A stretch of 64,000 bases of DNA from Cytospora piceicola (Eukaryota > Ascomycota > Sordariomycetes > Diaporthales > Cytosporaceae). The notes under the pieces were generated by a model. It was not told the DNA's origin, ran no database searches, and saw only the letters and a list, made by a program, of their open reading frames with translations. The stretch is taken from positions 1,488,001 to 1,552,000 of the forward strand of contig JALQBC010000006.1 of the NCBI GenBank assembly GCA_023375675.1, given 5' to 3'. Shown one piece after another: positions 11,701 to 23,606 of this stretch (positions are counted from its first letter, which is position 1; each line of letters begins with the position of its first letter). Position numbers and translations under genes: made by a program.

Positions 11701-14022
11701 AGAAGTCGGTGCATAGAAAGGCGAGCCATCGGCTATATGCATGGCATTTCGACGCTCGCAAGGAGTCTGTGAATACATGGTATGTGGAATGGATGGTTCC
11801 TAGATGATCCGAAGTGTTGCTGTCTCGGGTCGCTGTTCGGGTGCATCGGCATGTTCTGCACGTGTTTGGCAGATGCATTTCTAGAGATCCGGCACCCAGC
11901 ACGGTAGTTGGTTTCAGGTCTGGTCTTACTAGAGATTCGGCACCCAGCACGGTAGTTAGCTTCAGGTCCGGTCGCTGTGGTACAGGGATGCACCTGAGCT
12001 ATCTAGGTACTCCAGTAGAGGACTGTACTGTAGATAGTATATGCACTGTACGCCGATGGAAGATATTGCAGTGTAAGTCCTACAGGCATATGGTGTAGTA
12101 TATACCTAGGTATGTCCTGACATATATGGGAATATATTACACGTGTACAGTCAAACTCAGAACGTCCCCGTAGTGGCAAAACCTACGTTTCTGTAGTATT
12201 CAAGTCGATCAGTCTCTAGAACGGTGTGGCCCTTGAGAAACGACTTGATCAATGATTTCCTGGAAACCGTACACAGTTCTAAACAAGGTTTCCCATATGC
12301 CTAGTCTGAGTCATGATGATGTATGTCTACCTATAGAGAAAAAAAAGGATGCAGACAATGCCTACCTAGGTATGTACAGTGTAGTGTACCTACCTAGGTA
12401 CATAGCTATCTAGGTACCCTGGTAGTAGGAGTCTCGGGGCCGGCAATGGTTTAGTGCTGAAGTATTCACGGGAAACCGTGCGGGTCGTGCCGACGGTAGT
12501 CACAGTGCCAATCACGCGAAGGATGAAGAAGCTTTTCCAGTCAGTTTATTTTAATGTGAGATATTTACCTAGGTACCCAGGTACATACTTGAGTATATAG
12601 CACATAGTATACACAATGGCAACCTGCTGCAGTATGAACACATACTACATGCCCCAGGGTGGTATAGGATCTATCACTCTGACTACATACCTTCCTACAG
12701 GTTACAGGTAATAGAGATGCCATTTCCCTACAGATCATACCGTTTTGGGAAGGGAGGTAGCGCCCCAATACACTAGTACATACCTATGTAAATATTAAGA
12801 GGCCTGGGGCTACCGATCGGCTTGGATACCAGGATACTGGGAAGGGAATCCTCAGTCTCGCCACTGTCTTGGGCCTAACAGTAATATTACTCCTATACAT
12901 AATATAATTTTGGGTGAGAGGACGATACTTAACTTCCGCTATCGGTCGGCAATTTGACCTTTCCTTTCCCTGCGTGTTGTAAATTATAAGTCGAGCACAT
13001 ATTTATAGATAGGTACTTGAGCGGGTGATGTGCCGCACAGTACGTGTAGCGAGCGATGACGTTGTTTAAGCGGCTCTCTTCGTTATGCAGGCAAAATATC
13101 TCATGCGCTATTCGGCACCGAGACCACGACTCGTTTCGTATTGCACGCGGGCTTCAGAAGTGGCAACGGACTTGTGCACGATCGACCGCCCTTCACTTCG
13201 TGCGAAGACCTCGCCTGAAACCGGCAGCCGGAAGCGGAGGGATTTATAAACCCCGGGACCGGCCGACCTTGACTACGACACCCGAGCCCACTAAGCAAAT
13301 AATCAAAACAACACCCGTTTCAACGCAGAAATGGGAGCAAATAAAAAAGGGCATAGGTGTCCAAATAGACACGTGTAGAAGAATGATACCACACACTACG
13401 TGTGGTTATTGAATCACTGATAGTTGAAGGTTGAGGGGCTTGGTAATATACATACTAGTGGACAAGCTTCGTAGGAATAACCGGTCCGGAGTTTCTAGAT
13501 TCCTCCGGCTGCCCGCTCCTTGACTGGGTACAGCGTAGGTACTACGACGTGCTCGTGCGAACAATTGTGGGCTCGGAACTCCTCGTGGTTCCAAGTTTGC
13601 GTTGCAACCTCTCCAAGTTCCACTGTTACACGCACCACCCATAAAGTCCGCAGAAACAATGGCTCCATCCGCGAACTATACCGTCACGAAAAAGGGGGCC
13701 CAAGTGGCCGCCTCGATGGATCGGAATCGCCGGTGTCGCGAAGAAAACAGTGGAAATCGGTCGTCCAGCGACGTAGAGACAATGCAGACGCCCGAATCAA
13801 CCCTTGCCCTCGCTCCGGCCATCTTACCAGATATAGATATATATACCATCCAGACATCCAGAAATACCATCCGGAACCAGCAACATAATCACCATCATCT
13901 TCACCATCTCACTAGCCGTCCATACCAGAACGAAACCCTGCAATAGACACATCAGCAACCAAACCGTTCAAAGGCAACCTTTTAATCTTACCACATCGAA
14001 ATCTAATCTACCCAAGCCCAAG
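8723..14022. other. 5.3 kb gene-poor region with many CTAG-centred palindromes
   Basis: No open frame here has a recognisable domain, signal peptide, intron structure or plausible composition. The stretch carries many copies of ACCTAGGT (9101, 11412, 12104, 12364, 12392 and 12567), one TACCCTAGGGTA (11242-11253), and a 48-base tandem duplication at 11882-11977. Base composition is not RIP-like, since CA and TG are common. The last part should hold the promoter of the reductase gene at 14023. A non-coding RNA or an unannotated small gene cannot be excluded. Confidence 0.5.
11882..11977. repeat. 48-base direct tandem duplication
   Basis: Two adjacent copies start at 11882 and 11930. Both contain CGGCACCCAGCACGGTAGTT and then TTCAGGTC or TTCAGGTCC. 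They differ at only a few positions, mostly transitions, which suggests a fairly old duplication. It is non-coding. Confidence 0.8.
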
Positions 14023-17000
14023 ATGGGATCAGTTGCCAACTCGGACAACATGGCCTACGGCAGACGTCTTTTGCCCACCCTCATCGACCAGGTCGCTGGC
14101 CAGGACCCGACCCGCGAATGTATTCAGATTCCTCGCTCATCTGAGCCGTCTGATGGATGGCGCATCGTCACCTGGAAGGACATGGCCAACGGTGTCAACC
14201 GTTGTGCCCACAGGATAATTGAGCTTTGTGGCAAGCCGCAAGAGGGGTCGTTCCCGACCATCGCTTATATTGGTCCCAACGACGCTCGGTATATTGTTAT
14301 CATGGTTGCCGCCGCGAAAGCTGGGTACAAGGTCAGTTAACCCCGGTTGAATATGCGACTGGTAGGCTGCTAACACAATCGCCGCATTAGGTATTGTTCA
14401 TCTCGCCGCGTAATTCCAAGGAAGGTCAGCTCAACCTCTTCCAAGCGTCTGACTGTAACATCCTCGCCTTCGCAGACTCCCATAAGGAGGCCGTCCAGCC
14501 ATGGCTTCAGGAGCGCAAGATGCAGGCCATCGAAGTCAGCCCCTTGGATGCATGGTTCCCCGCGGAGGATGTCCCCCACTTCCCCTACACCAAGACGTTC
14601 GACGAAGCAGAGTGGGAACCCTTCGTGGTCCTCCACACCAGTGGGAGCACGGGTCTTCCTAAGCCCATCGTCGTGAGGAATGGCATGTTCACAGGAATCG
14701 ATGGCTACCACAACTTGCCAAAGTTCCAGGGCCAGAACATTGCGATACGCGAGTGGGCGGAGCGAGCCAAGAGGCACTACGTTCCCATGCCGCTCTTCCA
14801 CACCGCGGGTCTCCTGTGCGTCATTGGCTTGGCCATGTATTGGGGCACGCCTGTATGCCTCGGGATTTCCGAGCGTCCAGTGTCTGCTAGCCTGGTGGCT
14901 GAGTGCTTGAACAACCTGGACGTCGAGTCAGCTTTGCTTGCACCAGCTGTTATCGAGGAATTGAGCCGGGACGAGGAGGGCATCAAGGCGCTGGCGAAGC
15001 TGAACGTCATAGCCTTCGGTGGTGGCAGTCTGGCACGTGAGGCAGGAAACCGACTCATCAAGCACGGCGCATCGTTTATGAACCTTATTGGAGCCACCGA
15101 ATGGGCTCCCTTCCCGACATATGCAAGAGAGCACCCAGATCTTTGGCAGTACTTCCTGTACAACACCGACTTGATGGGATGCGAGTTCCGGAAACAAGGC
15201 AACGAAGACATCTACGAGTTAGTCGCCGTCAGGAAGGAGGAAAACAAGCACCCGCACCCGGGTCTGCAGGGCATCTTCTATACGTTCCCCGAGCTGGACG
15301 AATGGAGCACTCGCGACTTATACCGCCCTCACCCAACGAAGCCAAACTACTGGATTTACCACGGACGCGCCGATAACATCATTGTTTTCTCCAGCGGCGA
15401 AAAGCTCAACCCAGTTACTATCGAGGAGGTTGTCGGCGACCACGCAAGCCTGAAGGGCGCACTGGTGGTAGGGTCTGAGAGGTTCCAAGCAGGTCTCATC
15501 ATTGAGCCTTACGTGCAACCTAAGAACGCGGAGGAAGAACATGCCCTTGTGGAAAGCGTTTGGCCATTAGTCGAGGCTGCGAACGAGGAGACAGTCGCCC
15601 ACGGCCGCATCGACCGTGAGATGATCATGGTATCGAATCCCGAGAAGCCCTTCCTCCGGGCTGGCAAGGGAACTGTCCAGCGAGCCCTTACCATCAAGCT
15701 TTACAAGGATGAGATCGACAAACTCTATGAGAAAGCTAGCGCCGATGAGGAGGATGAGGACGTTCCCCACCTTCTTGTGGGCTCCGAAGACGAACTCACA
15801 CGGTCCATCGTCAGCGCCCTCCGCCAGTACATTGGAGCGGACAAGCTCGAGGCTGATGTTGACTTCTTCGCTGCCGGAGTCGACTCTCTCGGTGTCATTA
15901 AGGCAGCCAAGATTCTCAGGGCCGGGCTCAAGCAGGCCGGTCACGAGGTCAACGCTAAGACCTTTGCCACAAGGCTGATCTACCAGAATTCCACGCCACG
16001 ACGACTCGCAGGCTACATCATGAGCAACATCATCAATGGCCAGGGCGAGGCTCTCAACGAGGACGAGCAGCAACATCAGGCTATGCGCTCCATCTGGAAG
16101 AAGTACACTTCGAACCTGACCAAGGCTAAGGCCAACCGCCCCGACCCCAACACCCAGGGCCAAACCGTCGTCCTCACTGGGTCCACCGGAATGCTGGGCT
16201 CATACCTCCTCAACTTCATGGCTCACGATCCCCGCGTCGCCAAGATCATCTGTCTCAACCGTGCCGCCGATGGTGGTCGGGTTCAGCAGGCCAAGGCCTT
16301 CGCGGACCGTGGCCTGGATGCCAGTGGCCTGGAGACAAAGGCCGAGTTCTTCCACGCCGACCTGTCCCAGCCCAAGTTCGGGCTTTCCGATGAAGTATAC
16401 GTCCGCCTGCTGGCCGAGACCGACCGCGTCATCCACAATGCCTGGCCCGTCAACTTCAACATCCCCATCGAGTCCTTCGAGCCTTCCCTCGCCGGCGTGC
16501 GACACATGGCCGACCTCGCCGCCACAGCCGCCAAGCGCGTCGCCGTGACCTTCATCTCCTCCATCGCCGTGGCTGACAACTGGCGAGCCGAGGGCAAGGT
16601 TCCCGAGGCACGCCTCGAGGATGTCACCCTCGCCCTTGGTGGATACGGACGGAGCAAAATGGTCGGTAGTCTGATCCTCGAGGACGCGGCTGCCAAGGGG
16701 GCGGGCGACTTCCCCTTCGCCATCGTGCGTGTCGGACAGGTCGCTGGCCCTGAGGGCAAGCTCGGCTCGTGGAACCGTCACGAGTGGCTGCCCAGTATCA
16801 TCCATTCGAGTCTGTACCTGCACGCTCTGCCCGGCAACCTTGGGTCGATGGATAGGGTGGACTGGACGCCCGCGGAGAAGATTGCGAGCCTGGTGCTCGA
16901 GGCTTCGGGTACTCTGAGGACGGTGGAGAAGGCCGATGATATCAACGGTTACTACCACGGCGTGAACCCCCACGTGAGCGACTGGCCCGACCTCGCCGCC

Positions 17001-17276
17001 GCGGTGCAGGAGTTCTACGGGAAGGAGAGGATCTCCGAGCTGATCAGCTTCCCCGAGTGGGTTTCCCGGCTGGAGAAGAGCCAGGCTGATGGCCCAGAGA
17101 CTCTGGCTGCGAACCCCGGTGTCAAGCTGATTGATTCCTACACGGGCATGTCCCAGGCGGACAAGGCTGTGGTTTACGACATGAAGAAGACCCAGGAGAG
17201 GTTGCCAATTGTGAGCGAGACGAAGGCTGTTACGCCGGAGATGATGAAGCATTGGTGCAGCCAGTGGGGTTTCTAG
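14023..17276 (+). CDS. NRPS-like adenylate-forming reductase (A-T-R)
   Basis: The model is join(14023..14331,14391..17276), 1064 residues, with one 59-base intron. The N-terminal adenylation domain carries the core loop LHTSGSTGLPKP at about residues 185-196. It activates a carboxylic acid with ATP. A carrier domain follows; its phosphopantetheine serine is in GVDSLGV near residue 601. The C-terminal reductase domain has the Rossmann motif LTGSTGMLGSYL near 697 and the catalytic Tyr-x-x-x-Lys pair in GGYGRSK near 854-858. It would release the thioester as an aldehyde or alcohol using NADPH. There is no condensation domain, so no peptide bond is made. It lacks the N-terminal extension of the lysine-pathway enzyme Lys2, so it is more likely a secondary-metabolism aryl or alkyl acid reductase. 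The substrate cannot be read by eye. No tailoring genes flank it. Confidence 0.9.
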
Positions 17277-17692
17277 ATGTTTAGAGCCTTCTTTTTTTCC
17301 CATTGTATATAAACGGATAAATGATAGATATTGTATAAAAGAACAACTTCATGAACGAACAATGATCTATGTGCTGCTGGCCGTTTTTGTCATTCTTAAG
17401 TAGTTCTGTAGCTTTCTGTACGTCTTCTACACTGGCTTCTACATATTCTTCATATGCAAGTATATTTGGTCAGTGCCCAAAGTATACATCCAAGTATTAG
17501 CTAGCCAGGGTATTGGGATTTCGGCGGTAATGTTCAGGTGGAATTTTGTGGAATTTTGGGATATGTAACCGCTTGACTCAAATTTGACAACTCCCAGACA
17601 ATCGGAGCGAGTAAAGGGATCCTCGGGGAGATATGATTCCTATATAAACCATTCGAATGTTACTATCAATCTACCTTCCCTATTAACCCCCT
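17277..17692. other. Intergenic between convergent genes
   Basis: This holds the 3' ends of the reductase and HET genes. It is AT-rich with a TATATAAAC-like stretch at about 17640. I see no gene. Confidence 0.45.
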
Positions 17693-20404
17693 TCAGATGA
17701 TACGAATCAGGTGTTGCCCCGTCGTCTCTCTGTACTGGTGAGGACGATGAGGCAGTTCCCGAGGTTCCATGTCAGAGTCTCGCTTGGTCAATATATGTAC
17801 ATATGTCTCCTTGTCAGCCCAAGTCGAGAGCTTCGTCAACCCGATCCGCCGGTAAGTGCCCTGACGTTTAGTCTCATCCCAGTCCTTTGGTAGGCCTTTG
17901 TCGTCTTCCGCTAACTGTAGAAGCAGACACATCATATACTTCGAACCCTTGGCTTCGCTCCTCTCGCCATATGCGGCTGGTACGCAGTAGATATTGTCCA
18001 AACTGAAGATGCTATGGAGTTCGTCGTCGTCTTCTGGGCTGTCAAGGTATACATTCCTGTGAGTTTCCTTGTCCAAGTACACTCCAATTGGAGTGTCAAA
18101 GTTGCGATCGACTAGGCGCCAAGAGTGTCTGCCGTTGTCCTCTTTCTTCAATTTGATCTTTCGTAGGCTTCCCCAGATCAAAACGTGGCCCCTTTTTACA
18201 AGGCCAAACGCGCTCTCGGATTCTTTCTCGATAACGACAGCATCCTCCCCTTCTTGAAGCTCTATGAGCAGATCACGGTCAGTCACCTCTCCATAGACAA
18301 TGCCACTACCATCTTCCGCATCCACCGATGCCCAAGAGAACGATGGAGCACGGTAGATGTATTCCATCGAGGATGAAGCCTCGTCCCGTGGACGCCTCGA
18401 AGGGTGAACGAAAGTGCGGCGTGTGGCATTTCGACAGAAAACAGGCTCGACTTTCCAGAGAAGCTGACTTTCCAGGTGCCTCTTCCATAGGCCGGCCACA
18501 TAAGTAGCCGGCTTCGTTTCCGTGCCCAGGATCTGTTTGGACATCAGCTCCGCGATGCCAGACAGGGCGATGAGTTTGTCCCTGGCTTTAGTTAGTCTCA
18601 TCTTCGAGTACATCTCTACCATGCGGGCCCAGAGTTCAAAAGCGTAAAGGTCTCTGGACGCAAGTTCTGGGTCAGGTTCTGGAATACCGCGGAGTCTGAT
18701 CTTCCTCAGCTCTGACCCATGCTTGAAAGGGTCAAGCCCCTTTATGGGGACCTCTGGCAAGATTCGTCCTCCTTCGACTCGAAACTTGCGAAGTCCAGTC
18801 GGGTGGCCTTCCGCTCTGGTGAACTGTCGACATTCCCATGCGATCTTGCCATTGCAGAAATGCAGCACCCGCGGGGCCAATAACCTCTCCTGCAACACCC
18901 AAGCTCGTTTGTTGACCGGTGCCTCGTTGACAAATTCATCCCAGTTGGCCGCATCAGTAAGGACACATCTCCGGACTCCTTTTGGCTCTGGTAGAGTCAA
19001 CGTCACCGGTTTGTCACCGCCCCAATCAATTTGAGCAGTGGCTGTCTTGCTAGGGCTTTGAACAGATTCGTTTGACAGCCTGATCCATTGCTTCGGCCAC
19101 CACTTCGCCCACCAACACAAGGTCTGTATGCGTGTTTCTGTCACCACCTCGCTGTTTTGGATGTGTTTTTGCAGGTATGTCTTTGATTTTCGGTCCTCAT
19201 GCCTCAGCCCAGGCAGCCCATCGACGTTCAGGTTAACCTCATCTTCCCAGAGTGTCATGTGGTCACGGGGGAAGTGAAGCCCCTGACCACTGTCGGATGC
19301 AGCGGTGGCAGATATGTTGAGGTAAGACTCTTGATAGACCTTTTGCATGAGGCTAGCCTCGTGCAGCCAGTCTTCCTCGGACTTTTGGCCAGACTGGAAG
19401 ATACATAGCGAATCGATCCAGATCCAACCCACGTTATGAAGCTGGGAAGCAAACATGATAGCGTCTCGAAATGTTTTCGGTAGCTTCTCGAGCTTGATGC
19501 CGGATTTCAGTTCAGCTTCCGTCCTTGGGTCGAGGGTGTAATGTTCGGAAGCACCCCAGCAATGGCTCAAGGTGACGTAAAGATTGTTTGGTTGACCACG
19601 ATTATCGGCTTGAGAACTGAAGATATGCTCGCTGTGCGAGGGATCGTCACGGTCCCTTTCAACAAGCTTGACGGTGACATCGTCCAGCTTCTCAAGGGTC
19701 TCACTACCTCTCGGCTTGCTGCCGGTGTATTGCTCCCTCCTTGTACTCAAGAATAACTCCGATTTGAGTGCCCTGATGTCGATCAGGCGGGTGGGATACC
19801 AGGCCGGTACTTTCTTTGCACACTTGCATGTGTTATCGCATGTTGTGATCCAGGTAAGGGCCAATTTGAAAACCTCATCGGAGGAGGTGTCCTCAGAGAT
19901 TGGCGTCCTGAAGGGTGCGACTGCTTGTTCTGAGATATTGGTCAATATTGTACTCTCTTATGATGGATTAGTGATACCCTCACCAGTTTGTTGAAGCACA
20001 AACGTCCTTACTCCAATGAGTTCGGCTGGAGAGCCCAACTCGAGCTTGAAGTCGAGACGGAAGACTTCCTCGCCCTCAAAATCAGGGGCAACGGCAAGAA
20101 AAGCGCTGCTGTGGAAAGACCCTACTTCTCTCTGCCTGTCGACATCTTCATTGCCATCAAGTTGCTGCAGTAGCTTTTCGAATAGTACCCGGCATATGCC
20201 ACAGCCCATATTGTGGGATGCTTTCAACTCCTCGAATGATTCATGGTGGCTGAAGTGCAGGTCGTACGAGCCCTTCCACTGTCTCCCAACCTGTTCACGT
20301 AACATCCGCCAGCATACCTTGCAGAGCATGTCGATGTGGTATACGCTTTGCTCGACGTAATGGTTCAGTGAGTTGCTCTTAAATCGCGGACTGCTTCTTT
20401 TCAA
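17693..20404 (-). CDS. HET-domain (heterokaryon incompatibility) protein
   Basis: The model is complement(join(17693..19929,19984..20404)), 885 residues, with one 54-base intron. The HET domain spans about residues 258-415 and shows the usual blocks: YVTLSHCWG, LPKTFRDAI, WIWIDSLCIFQ, then DWLHEASLMQKVYQESYLNI. HET domains act in fungal non-self recognition, and many members trigger death of fused cells; the family is large and most members have no tested role. The N-terminus has a Cys-rich section (CKVCWRML ... GCGICRVLF) common in this family. A second Met at about 20329 (MLCKVCWRM) resembles the usual family start and may be the true one. The C-terminal 450 residues show no recognised effector domain. 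The gene appears intact. Confidence 0.9.
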
Positions 20405-21044
20405 TGTTCCTTGTCCTACAAGATGAAATCCTAAAAGTCAAAATTGTGCGAAGTGTCTCACAAGAAGAAAGGTTCGCTTATGAACCATCACTCACCACAC
20501 TCCTGTTACGTGAAATGGAGTGCAGAACCAGTTTCCACCACAGGAATTTTAAGGCGCACCATACTGTTACAATGGCCAACAGACCTGCACAGTGGCTGGA
20601 CTCCTGTCACTCCTAAAACCTGCAAATTCCCTGCTCATGGTGTCTAGGAGAGTAAGAATCTTGGAGAAGGGTAGCAATATTGGCGGAGGGCGGAGGCGCA
20701 GGTTTATCACATGTGCACAGCCTACATGTGGATGCAGCACAAAACGACAGCTGCCATGTAATCATTGGTAGTGTCTGCTTGTGTCGCCCGACTATAGTGA
20801 GCTGAAATGCATGTAATCGCCGTATTCCGCCGAGGTGTGTCGAGTTCCCCTCATCCAAATCGGCAGTCAGGCCCTTGATGGCTGCCTCCTTTGAACTATT
20901 AAAGGATAATAGGAGACGAGTGTTCTTTCCCGAGCCGTCGTCAACAGAAACTTGAATCAGAATAATCCCAGAGCAGCACACACCTCGAAACTCCACAACC
21001 GTCCTACCAAACAGCGCGTTGTCACTCAAAGAAGTTTGGAAAAG
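20405..21044. other. Intergenic promoter region between divergent genes
   Basis: This lies between the HET gene (-) and the Nudix gene (+) and should carry both promoters. The frame of the Nudix gene is open back to 20952, but no extra domain is encoded there, so I treat it as 5' leader. Confidence 0.45.
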
Positions 21045-22013
21045 ATGACTGAGATACTTCCCCGTTTCACCTGGAAACAGTATGAGCTCGACTTCTTCGG
21101 CACAACCGTCCCTGTCTACCTGCCCGACAATATCACTACCGAGCAGCTTAACAATTTCCAGGGCTTCAAGGATTGGAAGATAGCCACACATGAAAACCTC
21201 GCACGGCAGACATCTGATACGAAACATCCATTCCATGAACACCCATACAGCTTGAAATCGATCGAGGTTCAATCGGTGGATAGGTTGCCGAACAAGAAAA
21301 TCGGCTTCATAAAGATCAATGCTCGTGTGGAGCGCGATCCCATCCCCGAGGATACCCTAAGCTTGCCTGGCTCTAGACCGAAGATAGCGAAGAATCTTCC
21401 CGGAATCGCTTTCCTCAGGGGCGGCAGTGTAGCTATGCTTATGATACTTCGTCCCAAAGATTCCAGAGAGGAGCGCTACGTTGTTTTGACAGAACAGCCG
21501 CGTCTGCCGGTTGGGTCGATGCAGTTCTTAGAGATACCGGCCGGCATGCTTGATGATGAGAAGAATTTCGACGGGGCTGCAGCTAAGGAAATTGAGGAAG
21601 AAACGGGCTTCAAGATCCCGGAAGCGGAACTCGTCAACATGACCGCACTTGCTCTTGCCAGCTCCGATCATCCAGAGGAAACTATCAAGTCAGCGATGTA
21701 TCCAAGCCCTGGTGGCTGCGACGAGTACATTGCACTATTCCTGTGGGAGAAGGAGCTCGACCGTCAGGAGATTGAGGATCTGAAAGGAAGATTGACGGGA
21801 GACAGAACACAGGATGAGATGATCACTCTGCATATACGTGACTACGAGGACCTCTGGAGAGAGGGAGCACGGGATGCGAAGACTTTGGCAGCGTGGGCCT
21901 TATACGAAGGACTCAGCCGATCTGGAGAGTTGCAGAGGCACCAGAAGCGGAAACGGGAGAACCCCACAAGCAACGTATCTCCTCAGGAACAAGCAAAAAG
22001 CACAAGGAAGTGA
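21045..22013 (+). CDS. Nudix hydrolase, ADP-sugar diphosphatase-like
   Basis: This is a single exon of 322 residues; the ATG at 21045 starts MTEILPRFTW. The frame is open 31 codons further upstream, but that part looks like leader. The Nudix region at about residues 164-190 reads IPAGMLDDE, then AKEIEEETGF. The glutamates of the EExG metal-binding core are present. Two usual positions differ: the upstream Glu position holds Lys, and the Arg of the box is Lys. Similar departures occur in plant and fungal ADP-sugar or ADP-glucose diphosphatases with a one-residue shift, so activity is still plausible. Such enzymes split nucleoside diphosphate sugars into a nucleotide and a sugar phosphate. The basic C-terminal tail (HQKRKREN) may be a nuclear signal. 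No signal peptide is seen. Confidence 0.85.
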   Translation: MTEILPRFTWKQYELDFFGTTVPVYLPDNITTEQLNNFQGFKDWKIATHENLARQTSDTKHPFHEHPYSLKSIEVQSVDRLPNKKIGFIKINARVERDPIPEDTLSLPGSRPKIAKNLPGIAFLRGGSVAMLMILRPKDSREERYVVLTEQPRLPVGSMQFLEIPAGMLDDEKNFDGAAAKEIEEETGFKIPEAELVNMTALALASSDHPEETIKSAMYPSPGGCDEYIALFLWEKELDRQEIEDLKGRLTGDRTQDEMITLHIRDYEDLWREGARDAKTLAAWALYEGLSRSGELQRHQKRKRENPTSNVSPQEQAKSTRK

Positions 22014-22619
22014 TGGGTTCGAGAATGACTTGACAATGTGATCTGGCTTGAGTTTGTGTATTATAGTTGGGTTCTGGCACAGCTTTGGAAGACAGGAGAC
22101 TCATCAGACCGGGCCGTTCAATTGCGTATGGGCTTCTTTCCTGTCATCACTTCCTCCTGAAAATAACATCGAAGGTATTGGAGTGAAATATGTATCGTGC
22201 AAGCCTTGTTACTAGACGTGCAGGCGAGATATCTTGAACATATGCACAATGGAAAGCGTGCATATATGTTCCGAAAACAGGACATTGTGTCTCTTAGCTG
22301 TTTCAAAGCAGAAAATTACTGCAGCCTACGAGAGAAGTTGGTTATCTTACATATCTCATTCTCTACAAACTACTTATGGCGACAATATAGAACCGCCCGA
22401 GCGGGCCAAAGGAACATACGTTGTCGGTTAAGAAGAGAATCCCATTGTTGTGAAGACGGTGACTAATCATGCACTTATGTAGGGAAGGATGCCCGTTAGT
22501 CCCTCAGTATGTCTTCAGGGGTTTCCCAATGAATTATACCTTCGAGAGTGTTATGAGGTGAGCCTTAGGATTTTGCCGCATGAAGACGGAAATTTGATTC
22601 GATTCTATATCAGAAAAGG
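22014..22619. other. Intergenic, no gene seen
   Basis: This lies between two plus-strand genes and should carry the 3' end of the Nudix gene and the promoter of the HNH gene. No coding features are visible. Confidence 0.4.
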
Positions 22620-22799
22620 TTGGCCAGAGGGCATAGGATTCAGTTCAAAGAAACCGGCAACCCTAACCCCAGCCCCTTTTTCGCACTGATGCCGTTGACT
22701 AACGTCATCACCCGACTCGAAACATTCTCCATCACGTCAATTACTCTGGCATTGTCCGTCCTCATTATACAATCAACCGGTTTATCGGGTTCAATGCAT

Positions 22800-23606
22800 A
22801 TGGCTATGGTTGCGGACTCTGTTGGAGGTGACAATGCTGGAAATTACGAGCAATTTAGGGATGTGCTGACGACCGTTCTCATCGACAAGATCTCGAGCCC
22901 GCAAAAAAGAGCCAAATCCCGGAGAAGGACCAAATCAGGCATCAAAAGCACGGTCAACACTGCAAAGAACACAATAAAAGAGGATAACCGGGAACCAACA
23001 GACTTTGAGGATCTTGTCGAGTTCACGGACTATATCGCCACACTTACCTTCTCCAGCCTTCCATCAGACCTTCAGAAAATGACCCACTACACATGGGCTG
23101 AAAGATCTGACCTCCAGGACCAGTACACACTATCTCTCAGCAGCACCGATATCTCAGAACATGTCCTTTCCGGACTGGACCCCAGCATAACCGAATCCCT
23201 CACGGCATATAGTTTCATCAATCCTCCGGCTGAGGATGTCACGACCTTTCTCGCACCTATCTTGACCTCGTACCTGAACGCAGTGACCACACCACCCCTA
23301 GCGGCGTGGACCACCAGAGGAAAAGCGACCGATTGCGAAATATGCGGGAGGGACTGGGTGCCTCTCATGTACCACCACTTGGTCCCGCGTTTTGTCCATG
23401 CCAAGGCTATCAAAAGAGGTTGGCACCGAAAGGAGGACCTCCAAAATGTGGCCTGGCTGTGCCGTGCATGCCACTCGTTTGTGCATCGCTTTGCGGGTCA
23501 CGAGGAGCTTGCGAGGGAGTTCTTCAGTGTTGAGAAGCTTTTGGAGCAAGACGAGATCCAGAAGTTTGCCAAGTGGGTAGGACGGGTGAGATGGAAGGCG
23601 AAGTAA
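22800..23606 (+). CDS. HNH-nuclease-like protein
   Basis: The frame is open from 22620, but the sequence typical of this group (YEQFRDVLTTVLIDKIS) begins just after the Met at 22800, which I prefer; that gives 268 residues. Residues about 178-230 hold an HNH-like zinc site: CEICG, then MYHHLVPRFVHAK, then WLCRACHSFVH. The HH and the final H match a metal-binding nuclease active site, and the two CxxC pairs would bind a structural zinc. A basic stretch (KRAKSRRRTK) near residue 38 may bind nucleic acid or direct nuclear import. The group is widespread in Pezizomycotina without a known role. If translation began at 22620, a hydrophobic segment (ITSITLALSVLIIQS) would be added ahead, which seems less likely for a nuclear protein. 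It is not linked to a mobile element. Confidence 0.75.
   Translation: MAMVADSVGGDNAGNYEQFRDVLTTVLIDKISSPQKRAKSRRRTKSGIKSTVNTAKNTIKEDNREPTDFEDLVEFTDYIATLTFSSLPSDLQKMTHYTWAERSDLQDQYTLSLSSTDISEHVLSGLDPSITESLTAYSFINPPAEDVTTFLAPILTSYLNAVTTPPLAAWTTRGKATDCEICGRDWVPLMYHHLVPRFVHAKAIKRGWHRKEDLQNVAWLCRACHSFVHRFAGHEELAREFFSVEKLLEQDEIQKFAKWVGRVRWKAK

Noticed and set aside
16200..17303. 367-codon minus-strand frame opposite the reductase
   Set aside because: It is the antisense shadow of the GC-rich reductase domain, whose sense frame has clear catalytic motifs.
14023..23606. A secondary-metabolite gene cluster around the A-T-R reductase
   Set aside because: The flanking genes (HET, Nudix, HNH) are not biosynthetic, and no transporter, cytochrome P450 or regulator is present nearby.
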